Source of the DNA: Nanobdellota archaeon
GTDB taxonomy: Archaea > Nanobdellota > Nanobdellia > Pacearchaeales > GW2011-AR1
DNA: 64,000 bases
Direction of reading: 5' to 3'
Assembly: GCA_024654565.1 (NCBI GenBank)
Contig: JANLHM010000005.1
Coordinates: 147,331-211,330, forward strand
The notes under the pieces are model-generated. The model saw only the letters and a list, made by a program, of their open reading frames with translations, searched no databases and had not been told where the DNA came from. Both the position numbers and the translations under genes were made by a program. Below, in pieces: positions 1 through 8,296 of this stretch. Each line of letters starts with the position of its first letter. Position 1 is the stretch's first letter.

Positions 1-1
1 G

Positions 2-319
2 AGACAAAAAGCAAAAAAATTGATTAAAGCAACACCTGAAGAACAAAAAATTCTCTTTTTAAGGTTGCAAAAATTAGGACTTAAAGTTTCTTCAATCTCT
101 GACGTACTTGGACTTGACAAGACTAATTACCTTGACAGAAGACTTCAAACAGTTGTATTTAAAAAGGGAATTTCTCCAACAGTAAGGACTGCAAGACAAA
201 TGATTTCACACAAGAAAATTCTTGTAAGTGGAAGTGTTATTGACAGTCCGTCTTACATTGTCCCCATTGAAATTGAAAACAAAATAGAATTAAAGAAAAA
301 GGTTAAAGCGGAAAATTAA
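2..319 (+). CDS. rps4: Ribosomal protein uS4 (C-terminal part)
   Basis: This is the C-terminal part of small-subunit ribosomal protein uS4, a primary 16S rRNA binder. The frame is open from base 2, so the gene starts before the window. The S4 RNA-binding domain is visible in RRLQTVVFKKG, followed by ARQMISHKKI, then SGSVIDSPSYIVP, which is typical of uS4 near the C-terminus. uS11 follows two bases after the stop and Rpo3 comes next. The uS4-uS11-rpoD order is classic for archaea. An internal TTG at base 20 could be mistaken for a start but lies inside the conserved protein. Confidence 0.93.
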   Translation, partial: RQKAKKLIKATPEEQKILFLRLQKLGLKVSSISDVLGLDKTNYLDRRLQTVVFKKGISPTVRTARQMISHKKILVSGSVIDSPSYIVPIEIENKIELKKKVKAEN

Positions 320-321
320 AA

Positions 322-792
322 ATGGTAAAAGAAAAAATTGAAAACAATGAAGAAATGAATGAAGCTGAAGAAGTGGAAGTTGAAGAGAAGAAAATTTCAA
401 AAAAAGCAACAGTTAGTAAAGAATCTGAAGCAATAATGAACATTTACACTTCTTTTAACAACACAATTGTTCACGTGACAGATATGTCAGGAAAAACTAT
501 CTCAAAAGTTACAGGCGGAATGATTACTAAACACGACAGGCTTAAAGCAAACCCTACAATTGCGATGTTTATTTCAAAGAGGATTGCTGAAGAAGTTAAA
601 GACTCTGGAATAAAATCTTTCTTTGTTAGAATAAGGGCAAAAACAAGAAACCCTGCCCCTGGACCAGGAGCTCACAGCATTGTCAAAAGCCTCACAAGAG
701 ACGGGTTTAAAATACTTAATATTCTTGACACTACAAGGATGCCTCGTGGAGGGCCTAAGGTCAAGGGTGGTCGAAGAGGAAGAAGACCATAA
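322..792 (+). CDS. rps11: Ribosomal protein uS11
   Basis: Small-subunit platform protein uS11. The core begins near residue 39 with NIYTSFNNTIVHVTDMSG and ends in the conserved basic tail PRGGPKVKGGRRGRRP, which contacts rRNA near the mRNA exit. The first 35 or so residues are a Glu/Lys-rich extension longer than in most archaeal uS11 and likely disordered. It sits two bases after uS4 and about 30 bases before Rpo3, so the three are probably co-transcribed. The ATG at 322 has no Shine-Dalgarno site. The family call is very secure; only the role of the acidic extension is unknown. Confidence 0.96.
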   Translation: MVKEKIENNEEMNEAEEVEVEEKKISKKATVSKESEAIMNIYTSFNNTIVHVTDMSGKTISKVTGGMITKHDRLKANPTIAMFISKRIAEEVKDSGIKSFFVRIRAKTRNPAPGPGAHSIVKSLTRDGFKILNILDTTRMPRGGPKVKGGRRGRRP

Positions 793-823
793 GAGTTAAA
801 TAGGGCGTAAACAAAAAAATAAA

Positions 824-1534
824 ATGAAAAAAGAAAATTCAAACAAGCTCGTTTTTGAATTAAAAACAAACGAAAACCTTGCAAATGCAATAAGGAGAAG
901 CGTCGGATTAATTCCAACTATGGCAATTGATGAAGTTGAGATTTCAAGGAATGACTCTGCCCTATATGACGAAACAATCGCCCACAGACTTGGCCTTACC
1001 CCCTTAGTATTTGAAAAGTCATGGAAAAAAGATTCAGTACTTAAATTTAAAATTGATTCAAAAAAAGGGGGAACAATTTACTCAGGGGACATAAAGGGCG
1101 AGTTTGGTGTAGTTTATGAAAAAATCCCAATAACAATTCTTAATTCTGATCAGGAACTTAAGATAAAAGGAACTACTAAGATGGGAATCGGTCGTGAACA
1201 CGCTAAGTTTTCACCTGGAATACTTTTTTACCGAGATGTAAGTGAAATAGTTCTTGAAAAAGAATTTGAAAAAGAAGTTTCATCCACTTTCCCTGAAAAT
1301 GAGATAAAGACAAAAGGAAACAAAATTGTTATACTTGATAACAAGGAAAAAACAATACTTGACTTTTGTGAAGGACTCTCTCAAAAGGCCAAAAAAAAGG
1401 TTGAGACAAACGAAACTGGAAGTCTTCTTTTTACCGTTGAATCTTTCGGACAAATGAGCCCTGAAGACGTTTTCAAAAAGGCTGTTGACGTCTTAAAGAA
1501 AGAACTTGATTCAATTCTAAAAAAATTGAAGTAA
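824..1534 (+). CDS. rpoD: RNA polymerase subunit Rpo3 (D)
   Basis: Archaeal RNA polymerase assembly subunit D, equivalent to bacterial alpha N-terminal domain and eukaryotic Rpb3. The dimerisation motif NAIRRS is near residue 21, followed by EVEISRNDSALYDE and HRLGLTPL, the typical alpha-like start. The C-terminal FTVESFGQMSPEDVF matches the family's closing motif. The middle insertion domain has no four-cysteine ferredoxin-like cluster, so this is a cluster-less Rpo3, as in several archaeal lineages. It is the last gene of the uS4-uS11 operon and faces a convergent oxidoreductase only four bases away. Confidence 0.95.
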   Translation: MKKENSNKLVFELKTNENLANAIRRSVGLIPTMAIDEVEISRNDSALYDETIAHRLGLTPLVFEKSWKKDSVLKFKIDSKKGGTIYSGDIKGEFGVVYEKIPITILNSDQELKIKGTTKMGIGREHAKFSPGILFYRDVSEIVLEKEFEKEVSSTFPENEIKTKGNKIVILDNKEKTILDFCEGLSQKAKKKVETNETGSLLFTVESFGQMSPEDVFKKAVDVLKKELDSILKKLK

Positions 1535-1538
1535 TTTT

Positions 1539-2567
1539 TTAAAATCCCCCTAAACCAAAGATTTCCTTTTTTTCAATTAATTTTTTAAAAATTGCAGGAA
1601 TTGTCCCAAAAAAACTAAAACTTTTATATTCAAAAATTCCCTTTTTTCTCCCGAGGCTAATAACCATTGGTCGCGACTTTGAAAAATAAGGAATGAGGTT
1701 TTTACTTTTCTCAAGGTTCACAATATTTTTTGAAATTATTTTTGCATGAATAACTGCGGACTGTGCGGTTTTCTCTTCAATTGTTGCTGAAACGTCCCCC
1801 CCTGAAAAAATATTATTAAATCCTTTTACTTGTAAAAACTTATTAACTAAAAACTGACCTTTTTTGTTTAAAATTTCTTTCATTTCTTTTTTTATAAATT
1901 CACTGTTACTTTTTATCCCGGTGCACAAAAAAAAGTAATCTCCTTTTATTTTTTTGTGATTAAAAAAATAATCTCTTCCTTTATAATTTACATTCCAATT
2001 GAAATTTAATTTAACATTCCTTTTTTCAAGGAAATTTTTTGCAATTTCTCTACTTTTTTTATTGTTTCTTGGTAGAAGTTTGGAAGAAGTAAAAATTTCA
2101 ATTTTTTTCTCGGGATAAAAATTTACTAATTCTGAAGCGAGCTCCACCCCGACGAGGCCTCCCCCGACAACAACAATTTTTTTTGCTTTTCCAAGTTTTT
2201 CATGAATTTTTTCTAGATTCTTTAATTTTGAAACTGAAGACATGTTTTTTGTTTTTATGGGGGACGAGTAGTTAGAACCTGAAGCAAGAACAAGGTAATC
2301 AAAAAAAATTTGTTTTTTACCTAAAAAAACAGAATTCTTTGAAATTTTTTTTACTTTTCCAACAATTACTTTTGAATTCTTTAAAAAGTCGTTATGAAAA
2401 ACTTTTATTTTTTCAAACAATTTTGGGTCAGTTATTGTTTTTAAAATAGAGGGGGTAAATTCGAAGTAACTTTTTGTGTCAATAAGCGTCACCTCGAACT
2501 TTTTTTCTAAACGTTTTGCAACGTTTGAACCTGTGAACCCCCCACCAATTATAATAACCTTTTTCAT
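1539..2567 (-). CDS. NDH-2/AIF-like FAD-dependent oxidoreductase
   Basis: A pyridine-nucleotide disulfide-reductase-fold flavoprotein of 342 residues. The FAD-binding GGGFTG is at residues 8-13, a second Rossmann motif for NAD(P)H (VVVGGGLVGVELASEL) is near residue 130, and the closing FAD motif is FSGGDVS. Its size and lack of a redox CxxC pair fit type II NADH dehydrogenase and AIF/FSP1-like quinone reductases, which pass electrons from NAD(P)H to quinone at the membrane. There is no clear membrane helix, so association would be peripheral. It lies 13 bases after the DoxX gene and lacks a Shine-Dalgarno site, suggesting translational coupling with DoxX. The substrate is unknown. Confidence 0.8.
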   Translation of the reverse strand: MKKVIIIGGGFTGSNVAKRLEKKFEVTLIDTKSYFEFTPSILKTITDPKLFEKIKVFHNDFLKNSKVIVGKVKKISKNSVFLGKKQIFFDYLVLASGSNYSSPIKTKNMSSVSKLKNLEKIHEKLGKAKKIVVVGGGLVGVELASELVNFYPEKKIEIFTSSKLLPRNNKKSREIAKNFLEKRNVKLNFNWNVNYKGRDYFFNHKKIKGDYFFLCTGIKSNSEFIKKEMKEILNKKGQFLVNKFLQVKGFNNIFSGGDVSATIEEKTAQSAVIHAKIISKNIVNLEKSKNLIPYFSKSRPMVISLGRKKGIFEYKSFSFFGTIPAIFKKLIEKKEIFGLGGF

Positions 2568-2580
2568 AAAAAAAATAAAA

Positions 2581-2931
2581 TTAATCTTTCTGACCTAAAA
2601 GCCAGTAACTTGAAACCGCAACAAGGTGAAGGAGTACATTTGACCAGTTTCCCCAGTGAACTGCGAAAGTTGCAACAAGTAAAATTATCATTGGTATGTA
2701 AACTACATACTTTAATTTCCATCTTGCAAAGATTGCAACACCTGAACCAATTTCACCAATTATCAAGACCCATGCAAAAAAAGCTGCGGCGGGAAACCCC
2801 ATCCCTGTAAGCATTCCCGTAACTCCTCCAACACCTGAAACAAAGAGTTTTGTTAAACCTGGAACAAGCATAAGAAGACCTAAAAGAACCCACGAGACTA
2901 CTTTTGCTTCTTTTTTAAAATTTTTTTCCAT
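2581..2931 (-). CDS. DoxX family membrane protein
   Basis: A 116-residue protein with four predicted membrane helices, in the DoxX family. The pattern is a first helix ending LVPGLTKLF, a glycine-rich stretch GVGGVTGMLTGMGFPAAAFF, then WVLIIGEIGSGVAIFARW, where the Glu-containing helix is typical of the family. DoxX-like proteins often accompany quinone or thiol redox enzymes, which agrees with the flavoprotein directly downstream. The start is preceded by a perfect AAGGAGG, unusual next to the leaderless-looking core genes and similar in style to the neighbouring 3-24 kb block. It may mark the true edge of the acquired region. Confidence 0.75.
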   Translation of the reverse strand: MEKNFKKEAKVVSWVLLGLLMLVPGLTKLFVSGVGGVTGMLTGMGFPAAAFFAWVLIIGEIGSGVAIFARWKLKYVVYIPMIILLVATFAVHWGNWSNVLLHLVAVSSYWLLGQKD

Positions 2932-3046
2932 TTATATTTTCCTCCTTATAACTTTCTTTAAAAAAAACTCAACATATGAAGAGTTTTTCATATTAAAAAG
3001 ACAAAAAAATAATATAAAAACCTTATGGAACACAAGAAAAATGTCC

Positions 3047-3098
3047 GAAATTTTGCAAAAAAAATATTTTCAGGTCAGAAATTTTGCAAAAAAAATAT
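3047..3098. repeat. Direct repeat pair, 21 bp
   Basis: Two copies of a 21-base unit, GAAATTTTGC followed by an A-run and TAT, at 3047-3067 and 3078-3098 (31-base period). They lie in the 321-base gap between DoxX and the first gene of the 3-24 kb block. A second, different pair follows at once (3120-3159). No gene was found in this gap. Confidence 0.7.
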
Positions 3099-3119
3099 GA
3101 TTTAAATAAAAAGATATTT

Positions 3120-3159
3120 GTAAGTTTGAAAGGATAATCTGAAGTGTAAGTTTGAAAGG
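3120..3159. repeat. Direct repeat pair, 14 bp
   Basis: GTAAGTTTGAAAGG occurs at 3120-3133 and again at 3146-3159 (26-base period). Together with the pair just upstream it makes a short repeat-rich strip at the left edge of the minus-strand block. Confidence 0.65.
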
Positions 3160-3197
3160 TTGAATGTGGCAGGAATTTTAAAAGAGGATTTTAAATG

Positions 3198-3230
3198 AAG
3201 CCCCTCGCTTCAAAAAGATTAAAGGGGCTT
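3198..3230 (-). terminator. Hairpin after last gene of the block
   Basis: An 8-bp stem, AAGCCCCT and AGGGGCTT, with a 17-base loop, lies just past the stop at 3253. The same hairpin with almost the same loop recurs at 3826-3858, so these are copies of one module. It is probably an intrinsic-type terminator for the minus-strand gene. Confidence 0.55.
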
Positions 3231-3252
3231 CACGAACTGTTTTTTTTTGAAA

Positions 3253-3771
3253 TTACCTAATTACCTCAAGAAAAATAACCCCCCTTCCTTCTTCAATGGA
3301 ACAAAGAATAAAGTCTCCCCACGATGTTTCAATTACTAAGTAATCACCATCCGAATGGTATATCCCTTTTACCGTCCCCGTAAATTCATAAGGGTCAGCA
3401 GCCTGAAAAGTGTAAAACTTCTCAGATTCAAATTCGGACAAAGGAGTGAATTTTGAACATTTTCTACTGTCAACTATCTTTGAATTATCCACATATTTTC
3501 CCGGATCAGATGAAATAATCAGATGATTATATTTATTGACTTTTTGTATAGAGAATGTTCTCTCATTAAACCCATTAAGAAAAGATTCTTTATCTTTTGT
3601 TAAGGTCATTAAATCAAACCAATAGAAACCTTTATTCCCCTTCATTTTTTCCAACTCTTCAAAAGAAATTTCTTTGAGTTCAATTCTTTTATTTGAATTT
3701 CTTCTTACCTTTAGGAAATATATCGGTGCAATCACCGCAACAACGATTACAATTCGGATTAAATTTTCCAT
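3253..3771 (-). CDS. Single-helix membrane protein, paralogue 1 of 3
   Basis: 172 residues of unknown function: one N-terminal membrane helix (about 5-21), then a basic stretch KVRRNSNKRIELKEISFEEL, then a soluble domain. The soluble domain is shared with the next two genes; its clearest part is DPYEFTGTVKGI followed by VIETSWGDFIL, a run of beta strands that could be a small barrel. The larger relatives have four helices, so this looks like a shortened copy. The start is supported by AACAGG seven bases before the ATG, within the block's common leader. DNA around 3655-3723 is almost identical to 4266-4334 in the next gene, showing recent duplication or conversion. Confidence 0.7.
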   Translation of the reverse strand: MENLIRIVIVVAVIAPIYFLKVRRNSNKRIELKEISFEELEKMKGNKGFYWFDLMTLTKDKESFLNGFNERTFSIQKVNKYNHLIISSDPGKYVDNSKIVDSRKCSKFTPLSEFESEKFYTFQAADPYEFTGTVKGIYHSDGDYLVIETSWGDFILCSIEEGRGVIFLEVIR

Positions 3772-3825
3772 TTTGTTTGCCTGTTAATTTGTTTAGAAGA
3801 TGGTTAATTAAAAATTAAAATAAAG

Positions 3826-3858
3826 AAGCCCCTCACTTCAAAAAGATTAAAGGGGCTT
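3826..3858 (-). terminator. Intergenic hairpin, copy 2
   Basis: Stem AAGCCCCT/AGGGGCTT with loop nearly identical to the 3198-3230 hairpin, lying between the stop at 3876 and the next start at 3771. On the minus strand it is followed by a T-rich stretch and then by TAATTAA, the usual start of the leader of the next gene. Confidence 0.6.
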
Positions 3859-3875
3859 TTTTTATAAAACAAAAA

Positions 3876-4682
3876 TTATTCAAAAATTTGCATATAACAA
3901 ACCTCTTCCTCCTCCACTCTCGCAAGAAGGAAGTCATTAAACGAAGTTTTAATTACAATGTATTTGTTTCCCCCCGAATAAAAAATCCCTTCTACAGTTC
4001 CTGAAATTTCATAAGGATCCCCAACAAGGAAGCTATAATTCTCTCCCTGGTTGAATTTAACAAGGGGGGTATGCACTACACAATTCCCGTGAACAATTTC
4101 CACATTCTCGACATAATGTTCTTTACTTTCTGAGAATACATAATGGTTCCCATCGAGATTCTGAAAGTTATGTTCTTCCTCTAACGACATAAGGAAATCC
4201 TCTTTACTTTCCGCCGAACAGGCCCCATGCCAATAAAGTTTCTTTCCCGCGGTAATTTTTTGGAGTTCTTCAAAAGAAATTTCTTTGAGCTCAATTTTTT
4301 TATTTGAATCTCTTCTTACCTTTAGGAAATATATCAGTGTGCTAAGAATAGAAATAGCTGTTGCAATTTGGAGTAAAGTTTCCTTTTGGGTTTCGGAAAA
4401 GTACCGATAAGAGATCATTAGAGTAACAGCATAACAACCCAAAAGGGGAAAAATTCCCTTAGTGTATTTCTTGGATTCGTATTTAAAAAATCCCGTAGCT
4501 ACACCCAGTGAAACAAAGAAAGCAACCGTAAGAAGAATGAGGATAAGATAAGACAACTCCAGAGGCTCATTTGAAGAGGAATTTATCAGCATGATTGAAA
4601 GAAACAAAAAACACACTAAAATTGCCGTGGCAAATCCAAAAAATCGCCTTTCATGAAATGAAAACTTTTTCAAATTTTCCAT
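3876..4682 (-). CDS. Four-helix membrane protein, paralogue 2 of 3
   Basis: 268 residues, unrecognised family. Four membrane helices fill the first 120 residues (for example FATAILVCFLFLSIMLI and LSYLILILLTVAFFVSLGV). A basic linker with KEISFEELQK leads to a soluble domain of about 130 residues with LYWHG near its start and GDPYEISGTVEGI, then VIKTSFNDFLLARVEE, near its end. The same domain is in the genes on both sides. The shape suggests a membrane-anchored sensor or binding module facing the cytoplasm, but this is only inference. The start has AACAGGTAAACAAA before the ATG. It is bounded by hairpins on both sides, so it is probably its own transcription unit. Confidence 0.7.
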   Translation of the reverse strand: MENLKKFSFHERRFFGFATAILVCFLFLSIMLINSSSNEPLELSYLILILLTVAFFVSLGVATGFFKYESKKYTKGIFPLLGCYAVTLMISYRYFSETQKETLLQIATAISILSTLIYFLKVRRDSNKKIELKEISFEELQKITAGKKLYWHGACSAESKEDFLMSLEEEHNFQNLDGNHYVFSESKEHYVENVEIVHGNCVVHTPLVKFNQGENYSFLVGDPYEISGTVEGIFYSGGNKYIVIKTSFNDFLLARVEEEEVCYMQIFE

Positions 4683-4733
4683 TTTGTTTACCTGTTAATT
4701 TATTTTGAAAATTGTTAATTAGAAATGATAATT

Positions 4734-4766
4734 AAGCTTCTCTCTTCACGTGGAATTGAGAAGCTT
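4734..4766 (-). terminator. Intergenic hairpin
   Basis: A 9-bp stem, AAGCTTCTC and GAGAAGCTT, directly after the stop of the gene ending at 4788. It differs in sequence from the GCCCCT hairpins but has the same place in the gene-to-gene module: stop, hairpin, TAATTAA, then Shine-Dalgarno site. Confidence 0.55.
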
Positions 4767-4787
4767 AACCCTGAGAAATAACTAAAC

Positions 4788-5624
4788 TCATTCGAGGATT
4801 TGGAGATGTTCAACCTTTTCATCATCTCCCACTCTTGCAAGAAGAAATTCTCCAAAAGAAGTTTTGATTACAAGGTATCTGTTCTCTCCTGAAGAAAAAA
4901 TCCCCCCCACAGTCCCCCTAATTTGATAAGGGTCTCCCGCAAGTAATTTGTAAGTCTCTCCCTGATTGAATTTGACAAGAGGTGTAGATTCTGCACAATT
5001 CCCGGGAACAATTTTGACATTATTCACATAATGTTCTTTACTTTCACAGAGGATATAGTGGGCCCCATTCATATTTTGGAGGAGATATTCTTTCCGTAAC
5101 TTGAGAAGGAAGTTTTCTTTACTCTTTACAAAAAGACCTTCATGCCAATAAAGTTTCTTTCCATTAGCCATTTCTCTCAACTCTTTAAGGGAAATTTTCT
5201 TTAGTTTCTTTGGATTTGAGAATTCTTGAAATGCCCCGAAGATCAATAGAAGAATTCCCACCAAGAAAAGAAGAATGCTTGAGGCAGGATCAAGGAATAA
5301 CAAACAAATTATTACTTGCCCAGTCATCCCGACCGTTACACAACCGGACCAATAGAGAAATCCTTCTTCCTTTTTAGGTTTCAATTTTAGTTTTATTACT
5401 TTTATTAAAAGAAGTAAAAAAAGAGTAATCAAAAGGTAACCTAAATAGAAATGAATCAGAAGGTATGCATCCATATTTGTTTTTGGAAAAATCTTATCAA
5501 AGGAAAAAATTTCTTCCCAAATAAGAACAACTTCCCTGAAGTTTAAAATTAATAGGGAGATTGTAATTCCGGCTAAAGCCAGAAAAAACAGCCTTTTTGC
5601 GAAACTAACTAAATTTTTGTCCAT
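4788..5624 (-). CDS. Four-helix membrane protein, paralogue 3 of 3
   Basis: 278 residues from the preferred start. The ATG at 5636 is possible, but the ATG at 5624 follows GGTGAAAAAG, the Shine-Dalgarno pattern used by its neighbours, so 5624 is chosen. Four membrane helices lie in the first 145 residues, then KKISLKELREM and KKLYWHEG lead into the shared soluble domain with GDPYQIRGTVGGI and VIKTSFGEFLLARVGDDE. It is closest to the 3876-4682 gene. The function is unknown. Three tandem copies with one shortened suggest diversification of a ligand- or partner-binding domain. Confidence 0.68.
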   Translation of the reverse strand: MDKNLVSFAKRLFFLALAGITISLLILNFREVVLIWEEIFSFDKIFPKTNMDAYLLIHFYLGYLLITLFLLLLIKVIKLKLKPKKEEGFLYWSGCVTVGMTGQVIICLLFLDPASSILLFLVGILLLIFGAFQEFSNPKKLKKISLKELREMANGKKLYWHEGLFVKSKENFLLKLRKEYLLQNMNGAHYILCESKEHYVNNVKIVPGNCAESTPLVKFNQGETYKLLAGDPYQIRGTVGGIFSSGENRYLVIKTSFGEFLLARVGDDEKVEHLQILE

Positions 5625-5657
5625 CTTTTTCACCATTTATTTTATTTAAATTATTAA

Positions 5658-5966
5658 TTAAAGTTCATTAAAGAAATCGGAATCAACGAAATCTTTTTTC
5701 CATTTTTTCTGGAAAAGTTTTATTTGCTTTTGAAGAAGATTTCCGCCATTTTCCTTGTATGTTCTAAATGCTACACTGAACTCTGATGGCGAATAGTTAA
5801 GGAGAAGTACTTTTTCAACTTTTTCGACTTTCCCCGGAAGAAAGTATATCTTCATGTATTGCCATTCCTTCTTCCGAGGGTCAAACACAAGAACGTGTTT
5901 TATTTTTGAATTTTTTGTTTTGGGGTTTTTTGTTTTCTTTTTATTTTCTTTCTTATTTGTTTTCAT
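5658..5966 (-). CDS. Small lysine-rich cytosolic protein
   Basis: 102 residues with no family I recognise. The first 24 residues are almost only Lys, Asn, Thr and Glu, and are probably disordered and nucleic-acid or membrane-surface binding. The rest looks like a small alpha/beta domain: HVLVFDPRKKEWQYMKIYFL, then VEKVLLLNYSPSEFSVAFRTY, then a basic helix. There are no membrane helices or signal peptide. The ATG has AAGGCAAAAC just upstream. It lies between the membrane paralogue and the large lipoprotein and is probably in one transcription unit with them. Confidence 0.6.
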   Translation of the reverse strand: MKTNKKENKKKTKNPKTKNSKIKHVLVFDPRKKEWQYMKIYFLPGKVEKVEKVLLLNYSPSEFSVAFRTYKENGGNLLQKQIKLFQKKWKKDFVDSDFFNEL

Positions 5967-6009
5967 GTTTTGCCTTATTTGTTTTTAAAAGTTTAATTAA
6001 AAAAATAGT

Positions 6010-8244
6010 TTAGTGGTAGGTTATTTCTAGTATTGGTCTTTTAGATGAATTTTCATGATCTCCTCCGTATACTCCCCCGTGAGAATCATTGTATTCATTT
6101 ACAAAACCAAATCCATAATTTGAATCCCCGTTTATCCAAGATTGAACTGTAGAAGTAACATCCATCTCATACCATGAAAGAACTCCTTCATATGTAAACT
6201 CCTTCACCAAAATTACTTCATATGAAGGTTTTGTAGTCCAAGTGACGGTATTTTCATTCCAAGGGCTAATCAATTTAACTAAAGACATTTTCGGAATTAA
6301 CGAAATGGAGTTTATAGTTGCCCACCCATATACTTTTAATTTTGCAGAAATTATCTCAGAATTAGATGGAACACCTGAAACATTAAATTGTATTAAAGAT
6401 TCCGATAAATATGCGTGGTTCCCAATTGCTTCATGATCAAACCTAAGAATACTTGTATCAGGATAATTATAGTAAGACTCATCCCCATTTGGATAAAGAT
6501 AATATTTTAACCATGTGTCTTTACCTTCAGGGCCAGGTTGCAAAACTAATGTACTTTGAGAAACTCCTGCAGTAGTAAAGTTCCAAATTGGTCCTTCAAC
6601 AGATTCCCCAAGAGAATTTTTTACGACAACCTTCCAATAAGCTTTTGTATTTGGAGGAAAGAAACTTGCAAAAGTGTAATATGGATTTTGCAGATTTGGA
6701 AGGGGAATTAATGAAGAAGGACTGTCCCCTACATAAAGGTCATATTTTAAAGGAGTATTTGGATCACTACATTCCCAGGATAAAGTTAGGTTATTGTGAA
6801 GCACCCCTATTTGATTGTTTGCAGGATTTGGATTTTTAGGAGGATAACCCGCAACTGAACTTGCAGTCCGAAAGTCCCATAAATCCCCGTGAGTTGAATC
6901 TGCCTTTGAATCAAAAGCAATTACCTTCCAGAAAATCTGCTCATTTGAGGGAAGAGTTCCAAGAGAGTAATTGTTAACTGTTAGATTTTTTATCCTCACT
7001 GGAGTATTAAATCCAACTCCCCATATCAAATCATAATGGAGCGGATCATTATCCGGATCTGAACAATTCCAACTCAAAGTTACAGGAGAAGGAACATTTT
7101 GCGAACTTGTAACTGGAGAAGGGTTTGAAGGTTTGTCGGGAGGCCTATTTGCGCTTCCTGAACTCGCAATTAATTTTTGGGAATCGGACAATGGATAGTT
7201 GTATCCAATGTTAAGACGAGTTATTGGTTTGGCTTCAACATACAACTTTCCCCCTAACCCTACATAAAGATTCCACCAAGGAGTTAATGTGGGAGTGACT
7301 TTTAATTCAAGATATGGTCCAAAACTTACCCCCGTTGCCACCAGTTCATAAATTGAGACACCAAATTTGAAATTGAGGGTTCCTTTGAGAGTTCCTCCAT
7401 TTAAGGACACTTCAACTTCTTTTGAAAGAAAAGCATTTTGGAAATTTTTTGTTAATTTCCAACCGGACTTGTAATTAAGCGAAGAATTTAGAGTAATTTT
7501 ATCCTTAAATCCTCCTTTTGCTTTACCCCCTACTGAAATAGCAGGAACGAATTCGACGGAAAATTCTGGAGTAAAAACAACTCCATAAACAACAACTGGG
7601 GCACCTTTTGCTTCGAATATTGTTGACTTTGTACTGTAAGTCAAGGCCCCCGTTACATCAACACTTAAGTCGATATCCATAACTAAATTAAAGTTTGAAT
7701 TAACCTCAAGGGGAGAAATATTTATCTTTCCGCCAATACTTCCGCTAAGGTTTATACTCCCTTCTGACCTTATCTGATCATTTAAAGTCAGGTTGTTTCC
7801 ATCTTTGTCAAAAATAAGGTAACTCAAAGAAAAAGAACCGCCTTCAACTTCCGCTTCTTTTTCAAGAGATTTTTTAAGGCTTGTAGCTGAAAGGTTATAT
7901 TCAACTGAACCTTTAAAAGCTTCATCAAGCGAAGCGGGGGAAGTATAAACAGTATTTCCTGAGATTGAACTTACTCTACGAAGAAACCCTTTTGGGGCTT
8001 TTGAATTGTATCCTTCAGAAAAAATTATGTCTCCCGCTTTAAAATTGTGCTTGGAGAAGGAGATTGAATTTGCAGTCAGTGAGGTTATTTTTTCCATTTG
8101 TTCTTTTTTTACCTGTACAGCTCCATCTCTAAGAGTCAATCCTCCAGATTGGGTAATGGGTTCTGGAACAACAACAGGATTATCATCTTTTTTGCAAGAT
8201 GAAAAAAACAAAACAAAAAACAAAAATAAAATTATTTTTTTCAT
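6010..8244 (-). CDS. Large surface lipoprotein, FN3-like and DNRLRE domains
   Basis: 744 residues with a clear lipoprotein signal peptide: a hydrophobic stretch then FFSSCKKDD, giving lipidation at Cys17. Residues about 30-350 form a long beta-rich region of unknown fold. Two fibronectin-III-like domains follow (about 370-465 and 468-562; each opens with a PxxPxNP/PSNP-type strand, has SLSW-like TLSW, and closes with WDFRTA or WNFTTA). The C-terminal 170 residues match the DNRLRE domain, a beta-sandwich of secreted bacterial and archaeal surface proteins (SLIQFNVSGVP, LKVYGWA, WNENTVTWTTKP, SWINGDSNYGF). The SCKKDD lipobox style is typical of Bacteroidota. Probably an extracellular adhesion or carbohydrate-contact protein. 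The start has AAGGTG upstream. Confidence 0.8.
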   Translation of the reverse strand: MKKIILFLFFVLFFSSCKKDDNPVVVPEPITQSGGLTLRDGAVQVKKEQMEKITSLTANSISFSKHNFKAGDIIFSEGYNSKAPKGFLRRVSSISGNTVYTSPASLDEAFKGSVEYNLSATSLKKSLEKEAEVEGGSFSLSYLIFDKDGNNLTLNDQIRSEGSINLSGSIGGKINISPLEVNSNFNLVMDIDLSVDVTGALTYSTKSTIFEAKGAPVVVYGVVFTPEFSVEFVPAISVGGKAKGGFKDKITLNSSLNYKSGWKLTKNFQNAFLSKEVEVSLNGGTLKGTLNFKFGVSIYELVATGVSFGPYLELKVTPTLTPWWNLYVGLGGKLYVEAKPITRLNIGYNYPLSDSQKLIASSGSANRPPDKPSNPSPVTSSQNVPSPVTLSWNCSDPDNDPLHYDLIWGVGFNTPVRIKNLTVNNYSLGTLPSNEQIFWKVIAFDSKADSTHGDLWDFRTASSVAGYPPKNPNPANNQIGVLHNNLTLSWECSDPNTPLKYDLYVGDSPSSLIPLPNLQNPYYTFASFFPPNTKAYWKVVVKNSLGESVEGPIWNFTTAGVSQSTLVLQPGPEGKDTWLKYYLYPNGDESYYNYPDTSILRFDHEAIGNHAYLSESLIQFNVSGVPSNSEIISAKLKVYGWATINSISLIPKMSLVKLISPWNENTVTWTTKPSYEVILVKEFTYEGVLSWYEMDVTSTVQSWINGDSNYGFGFVNEYNDSHGGVYGGDHENSSKRPILEITYH

Positions 8245-8296
8245 TTTAACACCTTATAAATTATTTAGAGATTGTGAATTATTTGTAAATTATTTG

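Noticed and set aside
672-917. 81-codon frame opposite uS11
   Set aside because: Antisense shadow of the conserved uS11 C-terminus and the Rpo3 start.
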